From Entomomonas sp945283395 (lineage in GTDB: Bacteria > Pseudomonadota > Gammaproteobacteria > Pseudomonadales > Pseudomonadaceae), in the NCBI GenBank assembly GCA_946480835.1, contig CAMLLC010000013.1, positions 3,549-67,548 of the forward strand: DNA of 64,000 nt, given 5' to 3'. Below, piece by piece: positions 27,065-35,022 of this stretch. Below the pieces are notes generated by a model. That model ran no database searches, was not told the origin of the DNA, and saw only the letters and a list, made by a program, of their open reading frames with translations. The translations under genes and the position numbers were made by a program. The first letter of the stretch is position 1. The number at the start of each line of letters is the position of its first letter.

Positions 27065-27691
27065 TTAATGGTTAGTGGTATCAGGTATTTCTTGCTGATG
27101 TTGTAAACCTAGTAAATGCCCCATTTTGTTTGCCTTAGTCGCCAGATAGTTTTGATTATAACGATTTTTTCCAAATTCAATAGGTTCGCGTTCAACTACT
27201 GCAATACCTAACTCTTTGAGAGCAGTTATTTTTTTAGGATTATTGGTCATCAATTTAATAGCTTTAATACCTAAATAGGCTAGCATCGGTAAGCACATAT
27301 CATAGTTACGCATATCAGCCGGAAAACCTAATTGTAGGTTGGCTTCAACTGTATCAGCTCCTTTATCTTGTAACGCATAGGCCCGAATCTTATTTAATAA
27401 ACCTATACCGCGACCTTCTTGCCGTAAGTAGAGTAATACGCCACGTCCTTCTTTAGCAATAGCCTTCATGGCTGCCTCTAATTGAAAACCACAATCACAC
27501 CTAAGACTAAATAAGGCATCGCCTGTTAAACACTCTGAATGAATTCTGCCTAACACGGGAGAACCATCAGCTACATTGCCTAATGTTAATGCCACATGTT
27601 CAACACCTGATTGTTCATCTGAAAAACCATGTATGGTAAACACTGCAAATGGCGTAGGTAGAAGTGAGGAAGCAACAAAAACAACAGACAC
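27065..27691 (-). CDS. ribA: GTP cyclohydrolase II
   Basis: RibA opens GTP to 2,5-diamino-6-ribosylamino-pyrimidinone phosphate, the first step of riboflavin synthesis. The protein has 208 residues. The zinc-binding cysteines are in SECLTGDALFSLRCDCG (three Cys, about 53-68), followed by YLRQEGRGIGLLNKIRAYALQD, the catalytic and GTP-binding stretch. It ends 14 bases before the BtuF-like gene on the same strand. No FMN riboswitch is seen upstream. Confidence 0.96.
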   Translation of the reverse strand: MSVVFVASSLLPTPFAVFTIHGFSDEQSGVEHVALTLGNVADGSPVLGRIHSECLTGDALFSLRCDCGFQLEAAMKAIAKEGRGVLLYLRQEGRGIGLLNKIRAYALQDKGADTVEANLQLGFPADMRNYDMCLPMLAYLGIKAIKLMTNNPKKITALKELGIAVVEREPIEFGKNRYNQNYLATKANKMGHLLGLQHQQEIPDTTNH

Positions 27692-27833
27692 CCATAGGCT
27701 CCTAATAAAATTTAATTAATAGTTATAAGCTATTATATAGCTATAATTTAACCTTTATTATAATAGCTTTTAATAGCAAGACTTTTCATAAAATGAAAGT
27801 AATAGGATAACACCTATTTGCAAGTTGCAGAAC

Positions 27834-28307
27834 TTATTTTAGTGCTTGAGCCGCTTTTAATACTTCTTCCGCATGTCCAGCTACCTTAACTTTGCGCCAT
27901 TCTTGGCGGAGAATACCCGCTTTGTCTAATAAAAAGGTACTACGTTCAATGCCAAAATATTCTTTACCGTATAGTTTTTTTAGTTTTATAACATCGAATA
28001 GTTTGCAAAGTTTTTCTTGTGGATCACTCACTAACTCGAAAGGAAAAGCTTGTTTAGCTTTGAAGTTTTCATGGGATTTAAGGCTATCTTTAGAAACACC
28101 ATAAATAAGTGTATTGGCTTTTTGAAACTCTTTATAAAGATCACGAAAAGTTTGTCCTTCAGTAGTACAGCCTGGGGTATTATCTTTTGGGTAAAAATAA
28201 ATAACGACATTATGCCCTTTTAGGTCGGCTAAACTAATAGTTGAATGTTCACCTGTTATTTGGATTATGATGTTTTCAATAGGTTTATTTAATGGTGGGG
28301 TGGTCAT
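27834..28307 (-). CDS. bcp: Thioredoxin-dependent peroxiredoxin, Bcp/PrxQ type
   Basis: This enzyme reduces hydroperoxides using thioredoxin. The protein has 157 residues. The peroxidatic cysteine is C47 in DNTPGCTTEG. The resolving cysteine found five residues later in many PrxQ enzymes is absent (Q52), so it may work by the one-Cys route or with the distant Cys in EKLCKLF. The downstream gap to ribA is AT-rich and without features. Confidence 0.93.
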   Translation of the reverse strand: MTTPPLNKPIENIIIQITGEHSTISLADLKGHNVVIYFYPKDNTPGCTTEGQTFRDLYKEFQKANTLIYGVSKDSLKSHENFKAKQAFPFELVSDPQEKLCKLFDVIKLKKLYGKEYFGIERSTFLLDKAGILRQEWRKVKVAGHAEEVLKAAQALK

Positions 28308-28594
28308 TAATTTACCTCAGCTGGTTAGAATAATGCGGATAAAAGACAATAAGCATAGAGGAAATAATAAAAAGGTAAAGGATAAATAGAAAAAATTCCT
28401 TTAGAATGGGTAAGAATTTACTACAACAGTCGATATAAATACTTCGAGCTATCGGTATACTGAGAATTGGTGAAACTGCTTGCATATTAGGAGTTAAGTA
28501 TTGGTGATTAGCTAATAAATAAAACGCAAAGATGATAAACGCTGGCATAATTTTATGGCTGGCTCTTTTAGCGAGAAGCCAACCTTATAACTTG

Positions 28595-29070
28595 TTATTT
28601 TACGATCACTACGTTAGATAAAATATTACCCTCCCAGCCATTTTTCCCATAGTCGTTTAAATGTTGTATTTGTTTAACAGCTTGTCCTTGGCTGAAGTTA
28701 ATTTCTTCTAAAGACAGCCAAACACTAGCGGGAGCAAAAGTAGATTTAAATCTATACGCTAAGTTTGTTAAGTCGGTAATGATTGTCCAATAGGTTGCTA
28801 TTGCTTTGTTATTATTAGGTTGTTTGCTGTATTTGGCATAACCCTATAGTTTTTATTATGATAAATATTAACAATGCCGTTATCAATTTCTATAATGGCA
28901 GAGCCAGCTGTTACATCTTCAATAGCCATGTGTTTTGTGTCTGTAGCATAAACTATAGGTAATTAAACGGCTGCTAATCTAACATCGTTTTAAATAGCGG
29001 CTATGGCTTCGTCGACAGTAGCAAAATTATCTAAAATATAGCTTAACCGAGCTTTATGGCTGCCAACAGT
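28595..29070 (-). pseudogene. Decayed linear amide C-N hydrolase (choloylglycine hydrolase family)
   Basis: No intact frame exists here, but the minus strand carries the C-terminal third of an Ntn-type amide hydrolase (penicillin acylase/choloylglycine hydrolase family) in pieces: YILDNFATVDEAIAAI, then HMAIEDVTAGSAIIEIDNG followed by VNIYHNKNYRVMPNTAN, then after a frame change SVWLSLEEINFSQGQAVKQI and a stop at 28595. Several in-frame stops and at least two frame changes interrupt it, and the catalytic N-terminal part is not found upstream. The assignment rests on recognised family motifs. Confidence 0.7.
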
Positions 29071-29556
29071 TAATCAATAGATAGGACAAATTATTCAACA
29101 ACTTTCTAACATTTATGATAGCCTCTATTGCATGTAAGGAAGAGTATAATGAAAATAATAAAATGTTGATGAAGGTAGCCGTTTGTACGATCAAGTAAAA
29201 TGGTAGTTAATGTTCTAATAGCTTTTGTTGTTTATCATTGTAGTATGAATAGCGGAAGGGAAGTTCTTTAGTCACCTTGATATTAAGCATTTTCTAATCA
29301 AATAGGTGACTTCACAGAAACAGAAATTATAACGCTATGTTCTAATCTCTAGGCAATGGCTAATAAGTAATGCAGTTAATATTAAGAGGTTTATGCAAAA
29401 AACTGCTGCTATCATATCAAGTAGCTATCTCATGCTAATCTTTATAAAAAGGTTGCTAGTTAAATTTAGAATTGAAAGAAAAGTTTCATTATTTTTACCT
29501 TTCTTTATAAACTGCTACAATAAACAGTTTCTACTTTATTAATTGATGATTAAGAA
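29071..29556. other. Non-coding stretch before trhP
   Basis: About 490 bases with no intact gene; probably the eroded 5' part of the hydrolase gene and the trhP promoter region. It contains an 8-base inverted repeat AGTCACCT/AGGTGACT (29270-29277 and 29304-29311). A promoter candidate for trhP is TTTTAC at 29493 with TACAAT at 29516 (17-base spacer). Confidence 0.5.
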
Positions 29557-30933
29557 ATGAATAATCTACCTCAAGCTGAATTATTATGCCCAGCCGGTAC
29601 GTTAAAAGCCATGCGCTATGCCTTTGCCTATGGTGCAGATGCTGTATATGCAGGGCAGCCACGTTATAGCTTGCGGGTACGAAATAACGAGTTTGATCAT
29701 AAACACCTAAAGCTAGGTATAGATGAGGCTCACGCACAAGGTAAAAAGTTTTATGTAGTCGTTAATATTGCGCCACATAACGCTAAATTAAAGACTTTTA
29801 TTAAAGATTTAGAGCCCGTGGTGGCAATGCAGCCAGATGCCCTTATTATGTCTGATCCAGGTTTAATCATGTTAGTGCGGGAGAGTTTTCCTCACATGGC
29901 TATTCACCTATCGGTACAGTCCAATGCAGTAAACTGGGCGGCTGTTAAATTCTGGAAACAAATGGGCTTAACCAGAGTTATATTATCCCGTGAGTTATCT
30001 TTAGAAGAAATTGAAGAAATTCATCAGCACGTACCCGATATAGAATTAGAAGTATTTGTGCATGGTGCGCTTTGCATGGCGTATTCAGGGAGGTGCTTAC
30101 TATCAGGCTATATGAATCATAGAGATCCTAATCAAGGTACTTGTACGAATGCCTGCCGTTGGCAATATGGTGTAGAGCCAGCTAAGGAAAATGAATTGGG
30201 AGAAATTGTCAGCAAGCAACAGGCAATGGTGAAAATTGCTGAGCCTACCTTAGGAGCAGGTAAAACAACGAATGATGTTTTTGTATTAAGGGAAAAAACT
30301 CGCCCCCACGAAGAAATGACTGCTTTTGAAGATGAACACGGCACTTATATAATGAATTCTAAAGATTTAAGGGCAGTGCAACATGTTGAGCGATTAGTCA
30401 AAATAGGTGTTCACTCACTAAAAATAGAAGGTCGTACTAAGTCTCATTATTACTGTGCTCGTACTGCTCAAGTTTATCGTAAAGCAATAGATGACGCGTT
30501 AGCAGGTCGCCCGTTTGATAAGTCTTTAATGAATACTTTGGAATCACTAGCCCATAGGGGATATACCGAAGGTTTCTTACGCCGCCATGTGCATGACGAA
30601 TACCAAAATTATGAGCAGGGTACTTCGGTTTCAGATAGACAACAATTTGTTGGTGAGTTTACTGGCGCAAGAAGAGGTGAACTAGCTGAGGTGGTCGTTA
30701 AAAACCGTTTTGTGTTAGGTGACAAATTAGAGATGATGACCCCGCAAGGTAATTTACACTTTGTATTAGAGTGTATGGAAGATAGCAAAGGTGAAACTGT
30801 TGATGTGGCACCAGGTGACGGGCATGTCATGTATATTCCTGTGCCAGCAGCAGTTAATCTAGCATATGCATTATTAATGCGCTTTTTAGATAGTGGTGAC
30901 ACTAAGACGGCAATAATTAAACAAGTGGGTTAA
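29557..30933 (+). CDS. trhP: Prephenate-dependent tRNA hydroxylation protein TrhP (peptidase U32 family)
   Basis: TrhP (YegQ) is needed to hydroxylate uridine 34 of certain tRNAs to 5-hydroxyuridine. The protein has 458 residues, close to the 453 of E. coli. It matches the family from ELLCPAGTLKAMRYAFAYGA at the N-terminus through the U32 signature segment around EVFVHGALCMAYSGRCLLSG (about 168-187). The cysteines there and in CTNACRW are retained. Stands alone; the carbamoyltransferase gene follows after 32 bases and may be co-transcribed. Confidence 0.95.
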   Translation: MNNLPQAELLCPAGTLKAMRYAFAYGADAVYAGQPRYSLRVRNNEFDHKHLKLGIDEAHAQGKKFYVVVNIAPHNAKLKTFIKDLEPVVAMQPDALIMSDPGLIMLVRESFPHMAIHLSVQSNAVNWAAVKFWKQMGLTRVILSRELSLEEIEEIHQHVPDIELEVFVHGALCMAYSGRCLLSGYMNHRDPNQGTCTNACRWQYGVEPAKENELGEIVSKQQAMVKIAEPTLGAGKTTNDVFVLREKTRPHEEMTAFEDEHGTYIMNSKDLRAVQHVERLVKIGVHSLKIEGRTKSHYYCARTAQVYRKAIDDALAGRPFDKSLMNTLESLAHRGYTEGFLRRHVHDEYQNYEQGTSVSDRQQFVGEFTGARRGELAEVVVKNRFVLGDKLEMMTPQGNLHFVLECMEDSKGETVDVAPGDGHVMYIPVPAAVNLAYALLMRFLDSGDTKTAIIKQVG

Positions 30934-30965
30934 CCGGTTATTTGAATGATAGATGAGGTAATAGG

Positions 30966-32720
30966 GTGGCATTAACAGTTCTTGGCCTATCAGGGGCAGT
31001 AAACCATGATCCTTCAGCAGCTTTATATATAGATGGTAAATTAATAGCCGCAGCAGAAGAAGAACGTTTCGTTCGTGATAAACATGCAAAAGGCCGGATG
31101 CCTTATGAATCAGCTAAGTTTTGCTTGCAGCAAGCTGGTATTAAACCTAATGAGGTAGATGTCGTTGCTATTCCTTTTGCAGCCATTAGTATTTTTAGTA
31201 AAGCTCGTTGGCATTATGCTAAACGTTATTGGTATGCGCCTGATCGTGCGTTAGATGCCATTTTAAATGGTAATAGACGTTATCGTCGTTATTATAAGCA
31301 TATTCAATGGTGTTTAGTACAATTGGGCTTTGATCTTAAAAAGACTAAAATACAACCGGTAGAACATCATTTAGCGCATGCTTCAAGTGCGTATCATTGT
31401 TCGGGGTTTAAAGAAAAAACAGCTATTTTAGGCATAGATGGTAAAGGCGAATATGCTACTACTTTCTTTGGTTATGGCGAAAATGGCAAGATTCACAAAA
31501 TTAAAGAATTCTATGATCCTGATTCATTAGGTGGTCTTTATGGTGCTATTACTGAATATTTAGGGTTTGATATGCTAGATGGTGAGTTCAAAGTCATGGG
31601 AATGGCCCCTTATGGGGATCCTTCTAAATATGATTTTTCTCGTTTAGCCAAGTTTGAAAATGGCGAGCTTATCATTAACACTGACTATGCTAATGTGATA
31701 GGTTTCCGCCGTTATAAAGAAAAAGGCAAAGGCTATTATTTTTGTCCTAAACTCATAGAATGGTTAGGCCCTAAACGTGAAGGTGATATTGCCGATGACC
31801 CCTATGTACATTACGCAGCCAGTATCCAAGCATTATTTGAAAAGTTGTCTTTAGATATGATGGACTATTATCTTGGTGATATTATTAAAGAAACGGGTAA
31901 AATTGCTTTTGCTGGCGGTTGCGCGCTTAATGTAAAACTTAACCAAAAAATTATTGCTCGTCCTGAGGTCAAAGAATTATTTGTTCAGCCTGCTTCGAGC
32001 GATGCGGGAACGGCAGTAGGCGCTGCTGCTTATGTATCTAATCAAAAAGGTGTTCCTGTTGAAAAAATGCAACATGTGTATTTAGGCCCTGCTTACTCAA
32101 ATGAAGACATCATAGCAGCTTGTGCCGATCATCCTAATAAGCCACAATGGAAGAAAATAGACAATGTGGTAGAGCGCATTGCTAACATATTAGTGGATGG
32201 TAATCCAGTGGCATGGATGCAGGGTCGTATGGAGTTTGGTCCTCGTGCGTTGGGTGGTCGTTCTATTCTAGGTTGCCCTAGCGTGGCTGGTGTGGCCGAT
32301 CGTATCAACGAGCAAATTAAATTCCGTGAAAGGTGGCGTCCCTTCTGTCCTTCAATGCTTGATACAATAGCGCCAAACATGTTTAAAATAGATCATCCTG
32401 CCCCTTTTATGACCTTTACTTTTGAGGTTCATGATGAATGGAAAACGCGTGTTCCAGAAGTAGTACATGAAGATGGTACTTCTCGTGCCCAAGCACTTAA
32501 GCGAGAGTTTAATCCTAGATACTACGATCTGATGAAAGAGTTGGAAAGCCTCACTGGTAATGGCGTGGTATTAAATACCTCGCTTAATAGACGTGGTGAA
32601 CCTATGGTTTGCTCAGCTACTGATGCGCTTAATATGTTCTATGGTTCTGACCTTCGTTATTTAATTATGGAAGATATCTTGGTAGTGAAAGAAGGCTCGG
32701 ATTGGTACGATGCTATCTAA
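30966..32720 (+). CDS. NodU/CmcH-family carbamoyltransferase, GTG start
   Basis: The protein has 584 residues. It has the Kae1-like N-terminal fold beginning VLGLSGAVNHDPSAAL, with the metal-binding HHLAHASSAYH (134-144), and the C-terminal YrdC-like/adenylate region with MEFGPRALGGRSILGCP. The family transfers carbamoyl from carbamoyl phosphate to hydroxyl groups. The closest Pseudomonas analogue sits in the LPS core locus, where a core heptose is carbamoylated; that role is inferred here, since no LPS genes flank it. The GTG start has GAGG 8-11 bases upstream. Confidence 0.88.
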   Translation: MALTVLGLSGAVNHDPSAALYIDGKLIAAAEEERFVRDKHAKGRMPYESAKFCLQQAGIKPNEVDVVAIPFAAISIFSKARWHYAKRYWYAPDRALDAILNGNRRYRRYYKHIQWCLVQLGFDLKKTKIQPVEHHLAHASSAYHCSGFKEKTAILGIDGKGEYATTFFGYGENGKIHKIKEFYDPDSLGGLYGAITEYLGFDMLDGEFKVMGMAPYGDPSKYDFSRLAKFENGELIINTDYANVIGFRRYKEKGKGYYFCPKLIEWLGPKREGDIADDPYVHYAASIQALFEKLSLDMMDYYLGDIIKETGKIAFAGGCALNVKLNQKIIARPEVKELFVQPASSDAGTAVGAAAYVSNQKGVPVEKMQHVYLGPAYSNEDIIAACADHPNKPQWKKIDNVVERIANILVDGNPVAWMQGRMEFGPRALGGRSILGCPSVAGVADRINEQIKFRERWRPFCPSMLDTIAPNMFKIDHPAPFMTFTFEVHDEWKTRVPEVVHEDGTSRAQALKREFNPRYYDLMKELESLTGNGVVLNTSLNRRGEPMVCSATDALNMFYGSDLRYLIMEDILVVKEGSDWYDAI

Positions 32721-32734
32721 TGGATAAGAAAATA

Positions 32735-32782
32735 TGATTTGTAAAATAATTGATAAGGGGACTGCCAGCGTTTTACAAATCA
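32735..32782. repeat. 12-base inverted repeat after the carbamoyltransferase gene
   Basis: TGATTTGTAAAA (32735-32746) is repeated exactly inverted as TTTTACAAATCA (32771-32782) with 24 bases between. There is no T-run, so a simple terminator is unlikely; it could be an RNA hairpin or the ends of a tiny insertion remnant. The rest of the 32783-32976 gap holds no recognisable gene. Confidence 0.6.
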
Positions 32783-32976
32783 GTCTAGCTGCTTAATTAA
32801 AGGAGCATCAGTTTATTTTTGCTACCTATTGGCAAGGAGAGTTACAGAAAATTAGTTAAGATAGCTGACTTTGAAGAGTAGAGAATGTTAATAGATCACG
32901 GAACATTGAAAGAATGGGACTAGAGATCACCAATTATATGAATGTCCATTCTACAGGAAAAAGATAAGGATTTATA

Positions 32977-33909
32977 ATGACCCTTGCTGTTACTTATAGT
33001 AGGGCGCAAGTTGGAATGAGTGCGCCTTGTGTTACCGTAGAAAGCCATCTATCTAATGGATTACCTTCTTTAACTTTAGTTGGCTTGCCAGAAACAGCTG
33101 TACGAGAAGCTAAAGATAGGGTACGAAGTGCTATTATTAACTCGCAATTTGAATTTCCTGCTAGGCGTATTACGTTAAATCTTGCCCCCGCTGACTTGCC
33201 TAAGGAGGGAGGACATTTTGATTTAGCTATTGCCTTAGGTATTTTAGCCAGTAGTGGGCAAATACCAGTAGATCCTTTAAATAAAGTAGAGTGCTTAGGT
33301 GAGTTAGCCTTATCAGGTCATTTACGTCCAGTTCGAGGTGTTTTACCAGCAGCATTAGAGGTAAGAGCTGCGGGGCGGGCACTAATAGTGCCTATTGAAA
33401 ATGCTGAAGAACCAAGCTTAGCCAAGGGATTAATTGTTTATGGGGTAGCGCATTTGTTGGATCTAGTTGGACATTTTACTGGACAACAATCTTTAGCACC
33501 CTATCAAGCCAAGGGGCTATTAACTCACCCTTTGCCTTATCCAGATTTAGCTGATGTACAAGGCCAACTAGCTGCTAAACGCGCTTTGTTAATAGCTGCT
33601 TGTGGCGGTCATAATGTATTGTTTTGTGGCCATCCTGGTACAGGAAAAACTTTGTTAGCTAGTAGATTACCTGGGATTTTGCCACACTTAACTGAGCAAG
33701 AGGCATTAGAGGTAGCTGCTATTTATTCTATCGCTAGTCCTCAAGCTTTAACTCAGTGGCCACAAAGGCCGTTTAGAGCACCTCATCATACTTCTTCTGC
33801 GGCGGCGTTAGTAGGTGGTGGCTGTCATTTACAACAAAAAAGGCTACTAAATAGAAATAAATGCTACAAAAATTTGATAAGGAGTTCGAGATTATGTCTA
33901 CAGATGTAA
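32977..33909 (+). pseudogene. comM: Truncated ComM/YifB Mg-chelatase-like ATPase
   Basis: ComM is a hexameric helicase that drives branch migration during natural transformation; the family has about 500 residues. The visible protein matches ComM from its start to the Walker A region (GHPGTGKTLLASRLPGILP, about 218-236) and on to HHTSSAAALVGGG. Identity ends abruptly after the codon at 33820-33822, and 29 unrelated residues follow to the stop. Walker B, the sensor motifs, the zinc-binding cysteines and the C-terminal domain are all missing and are not found elsewhere in the window. It cannot be a working ATPase. Confidence 0.9.
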
Positions 33910-34244
33910 CCACTCATTCTGATCTAGCTTATAAAGATTTGCCCAATGATAATATATCCCGAGTTGTATGGTGGTATGGAGGAATAGTAAAAAATACTTC
34001 TCCAAATAGTACTGTGCCATTAATTGAGGTTTTATTTAGAGAGTTATCGGATGATGATATAATGCTAGTTGATGCAGAATCATATTCTGTTATTAAGATA
34101 CCTGTTTCTGCATTAGATGGCTTTAAAATTGGTACGATATGGAAGAATAGGAAAGAGATTGGCCTTGTATGGGATATAGAGCATTATAGTGAAGAAATAG
34201 AAACTAGAGAAATTGAGCTGAATTTAGCCAATAATATGTACTAG
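33894..34244 (+). CDS. Orphan protein in the comM relic
   Basis: A 116-residue acidic protein that I do not recognise. The start at 33894 is set by a strong AAGGAG eight bases upstream; the frame is open for 11 more codons before it. There is no signal peptide or membrane segment. It begins 72 bases after the comM break and its stop codon lies inside the left arm of the 18-base inverted repeat. It may be phage or element cargo; no function is proposed. Confidence 0.6.
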   Translation: MSTDVTTHSDLAYKDLPNDNISRVVWWYGGIVKNTSPNSTVPLIEVLFRELSDDDIMLVDAESYSVIKIPVSALDGFKIGTIWKNRKEIGLVWDIEHYSEEIETREIELNLANNMY

Positions 34245-34312
34245 CTCAGATCTGATGTGACATAGCCCCGTTTTGAAGAGTTATCTGCCAGTTTAGATCT
34301 GAGCTAGTACAT
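34236..34312. repeat. Perfect 18-base inverted repeat with 41-base centre
   Basis: ATGTACTAGCTCAGATCT (34236-34253) is repeated exactly in reverse complement at 34295-34312, with 41 bases between. The arms lack a T-run, so this does not look like a terminator. It resembles the paired ends of a collapsed insertion sequence or a miniature element. The left arm contains the stop codon of the orphan gene. Confidence 0.75.
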
Positions 34313-34357
34313 GAATAAAAGTCTACTAGCTTGGTTACAACGGGGTAAAAATTAGGG

Positions 34358-34390
34358 TAATCCAAATACCTTAATACTGTATTTGGATTA
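34358..34390. repeat. Perfect 12-base hairpin
   Basis: TAATCCAAATAC (34358-34369) and GTATTTGGATTA (34379-34390) form a perfect stem with a nine-base loop. There is no clear T-run on either side. It lies between the orphan gene and the minus-strand regulator and could end transcripts weakly from both. Confidence 0.5.
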
Positions 34391-34446
34391 GTTAACATGA
34401 TTGATTGTTGCAAGTATTGTAAAGTTTATTAAGGGACATGCCATAA

Positions 34447-34674
34447 TTATTGTTTTTTTATTAAAATGACTTTTAAGCCAAGCTTAATAGCTATTTCATG
34501 TGATGAACCACGCTCACCTTTTAATTGTCCATTCAAGACTTGATAAACTTTGTTAACTGAATACCCATTAGCTTTAGACCAGTCCGATATAGGTATTCCT
34601 GCTTGTTTGAAAAAGTTTTTAACTTGGATAGCGGTATAAGCTTTTTTCTTTGGTGAAGGGTAAGGTGTATTCAT
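34447..34674 (-). CDS. BcepMu gp16-family phage DNA-binding protein
   Basis: A 75-residue basic protein with a helix-turn-helix core, seen as FFKQAGIPISDWSKANGYSV followed by NKVYQVLNGQLKGERGSSHEIAIKLGL. The pattern (isoleucine-x-aspartate-tryptophan-x-x-alanine-x-glycine-tyrosine, then VYxVLxG and RGxSHxIAxxLG) is that of the BcepMu gp16 family of small phage regulators. ATAGGAGTG lies upstream of its start. It is divergent from the Xre repressor across a 348-base control region, as expected for a phage switch. Confidence 0.75.
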   Translation of the reverse strand: MNTPYPSPKKKAYTAIQVKNFFKQAGIPISDWSKANGYSVNKVYQVLNGQLKGERGSSHEIAIKLGLKVILIKKQ

Positions 34675-35022
34675 ACAATCACTCCTATGATATTAAATAA
34701 ATACAAATTAATTATGATTTATTAATCACAATTATGTGATTAATAGATTGCTTTGTCAAATTAAAAGTAACGTTAAGGTTTCTTTGTTAAGGTTTGATGT
34801 TTATTAAAACTTATTATTTCACAATGTGTTACAGGAACCGATGCTGTTTAACAAAGGTTAAAGATTAAAAACTAATAAGATTTAATTTAGTCATAATTAA
34901 TATGCTATTAGTTGACCTTTTAATAAGGGTTGTTAGAATACAGATGAAATACGATTTAATTATGATTATGATATGTCATCAGCAAGTTTAATTATTGGCT
35001 TCAATTTACAAGGAATTATGCC
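34675..35022. promoter_or_regulatory. Divergent control region with repeated operator-like sites
   Basis: Between the two phage-type regulators lie a 24-base palindrome (ATTAATCACA, four bases, TGTGATTAAT; 34721-34744) and three exact copies of TTAATTATGA: plus strand at 34708-34717 and 34956-34965, and minus strand at 34891-34900. A near copy is at 35499, beyond the repressor gene. Their placement fits operators for one or both regulators. Binding is inferred. Confidence 0.6.

Noticed and set aside
28312..28548. 78-residue hydrophobic open frame on the minus strand beside bcp
   Set aside because: No recognisable family, no good ribosome site, and it lies next to decayed DNA; treated as a chance frame in AT-rich sequence.
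34315..34359. 14-codon frame (MNKSLLAWLQRGKN) after the 18-base inverted repeat, considered as comM debris
   Set aside because: No match to the ComM C-terminus that I can recognise; too short to support.
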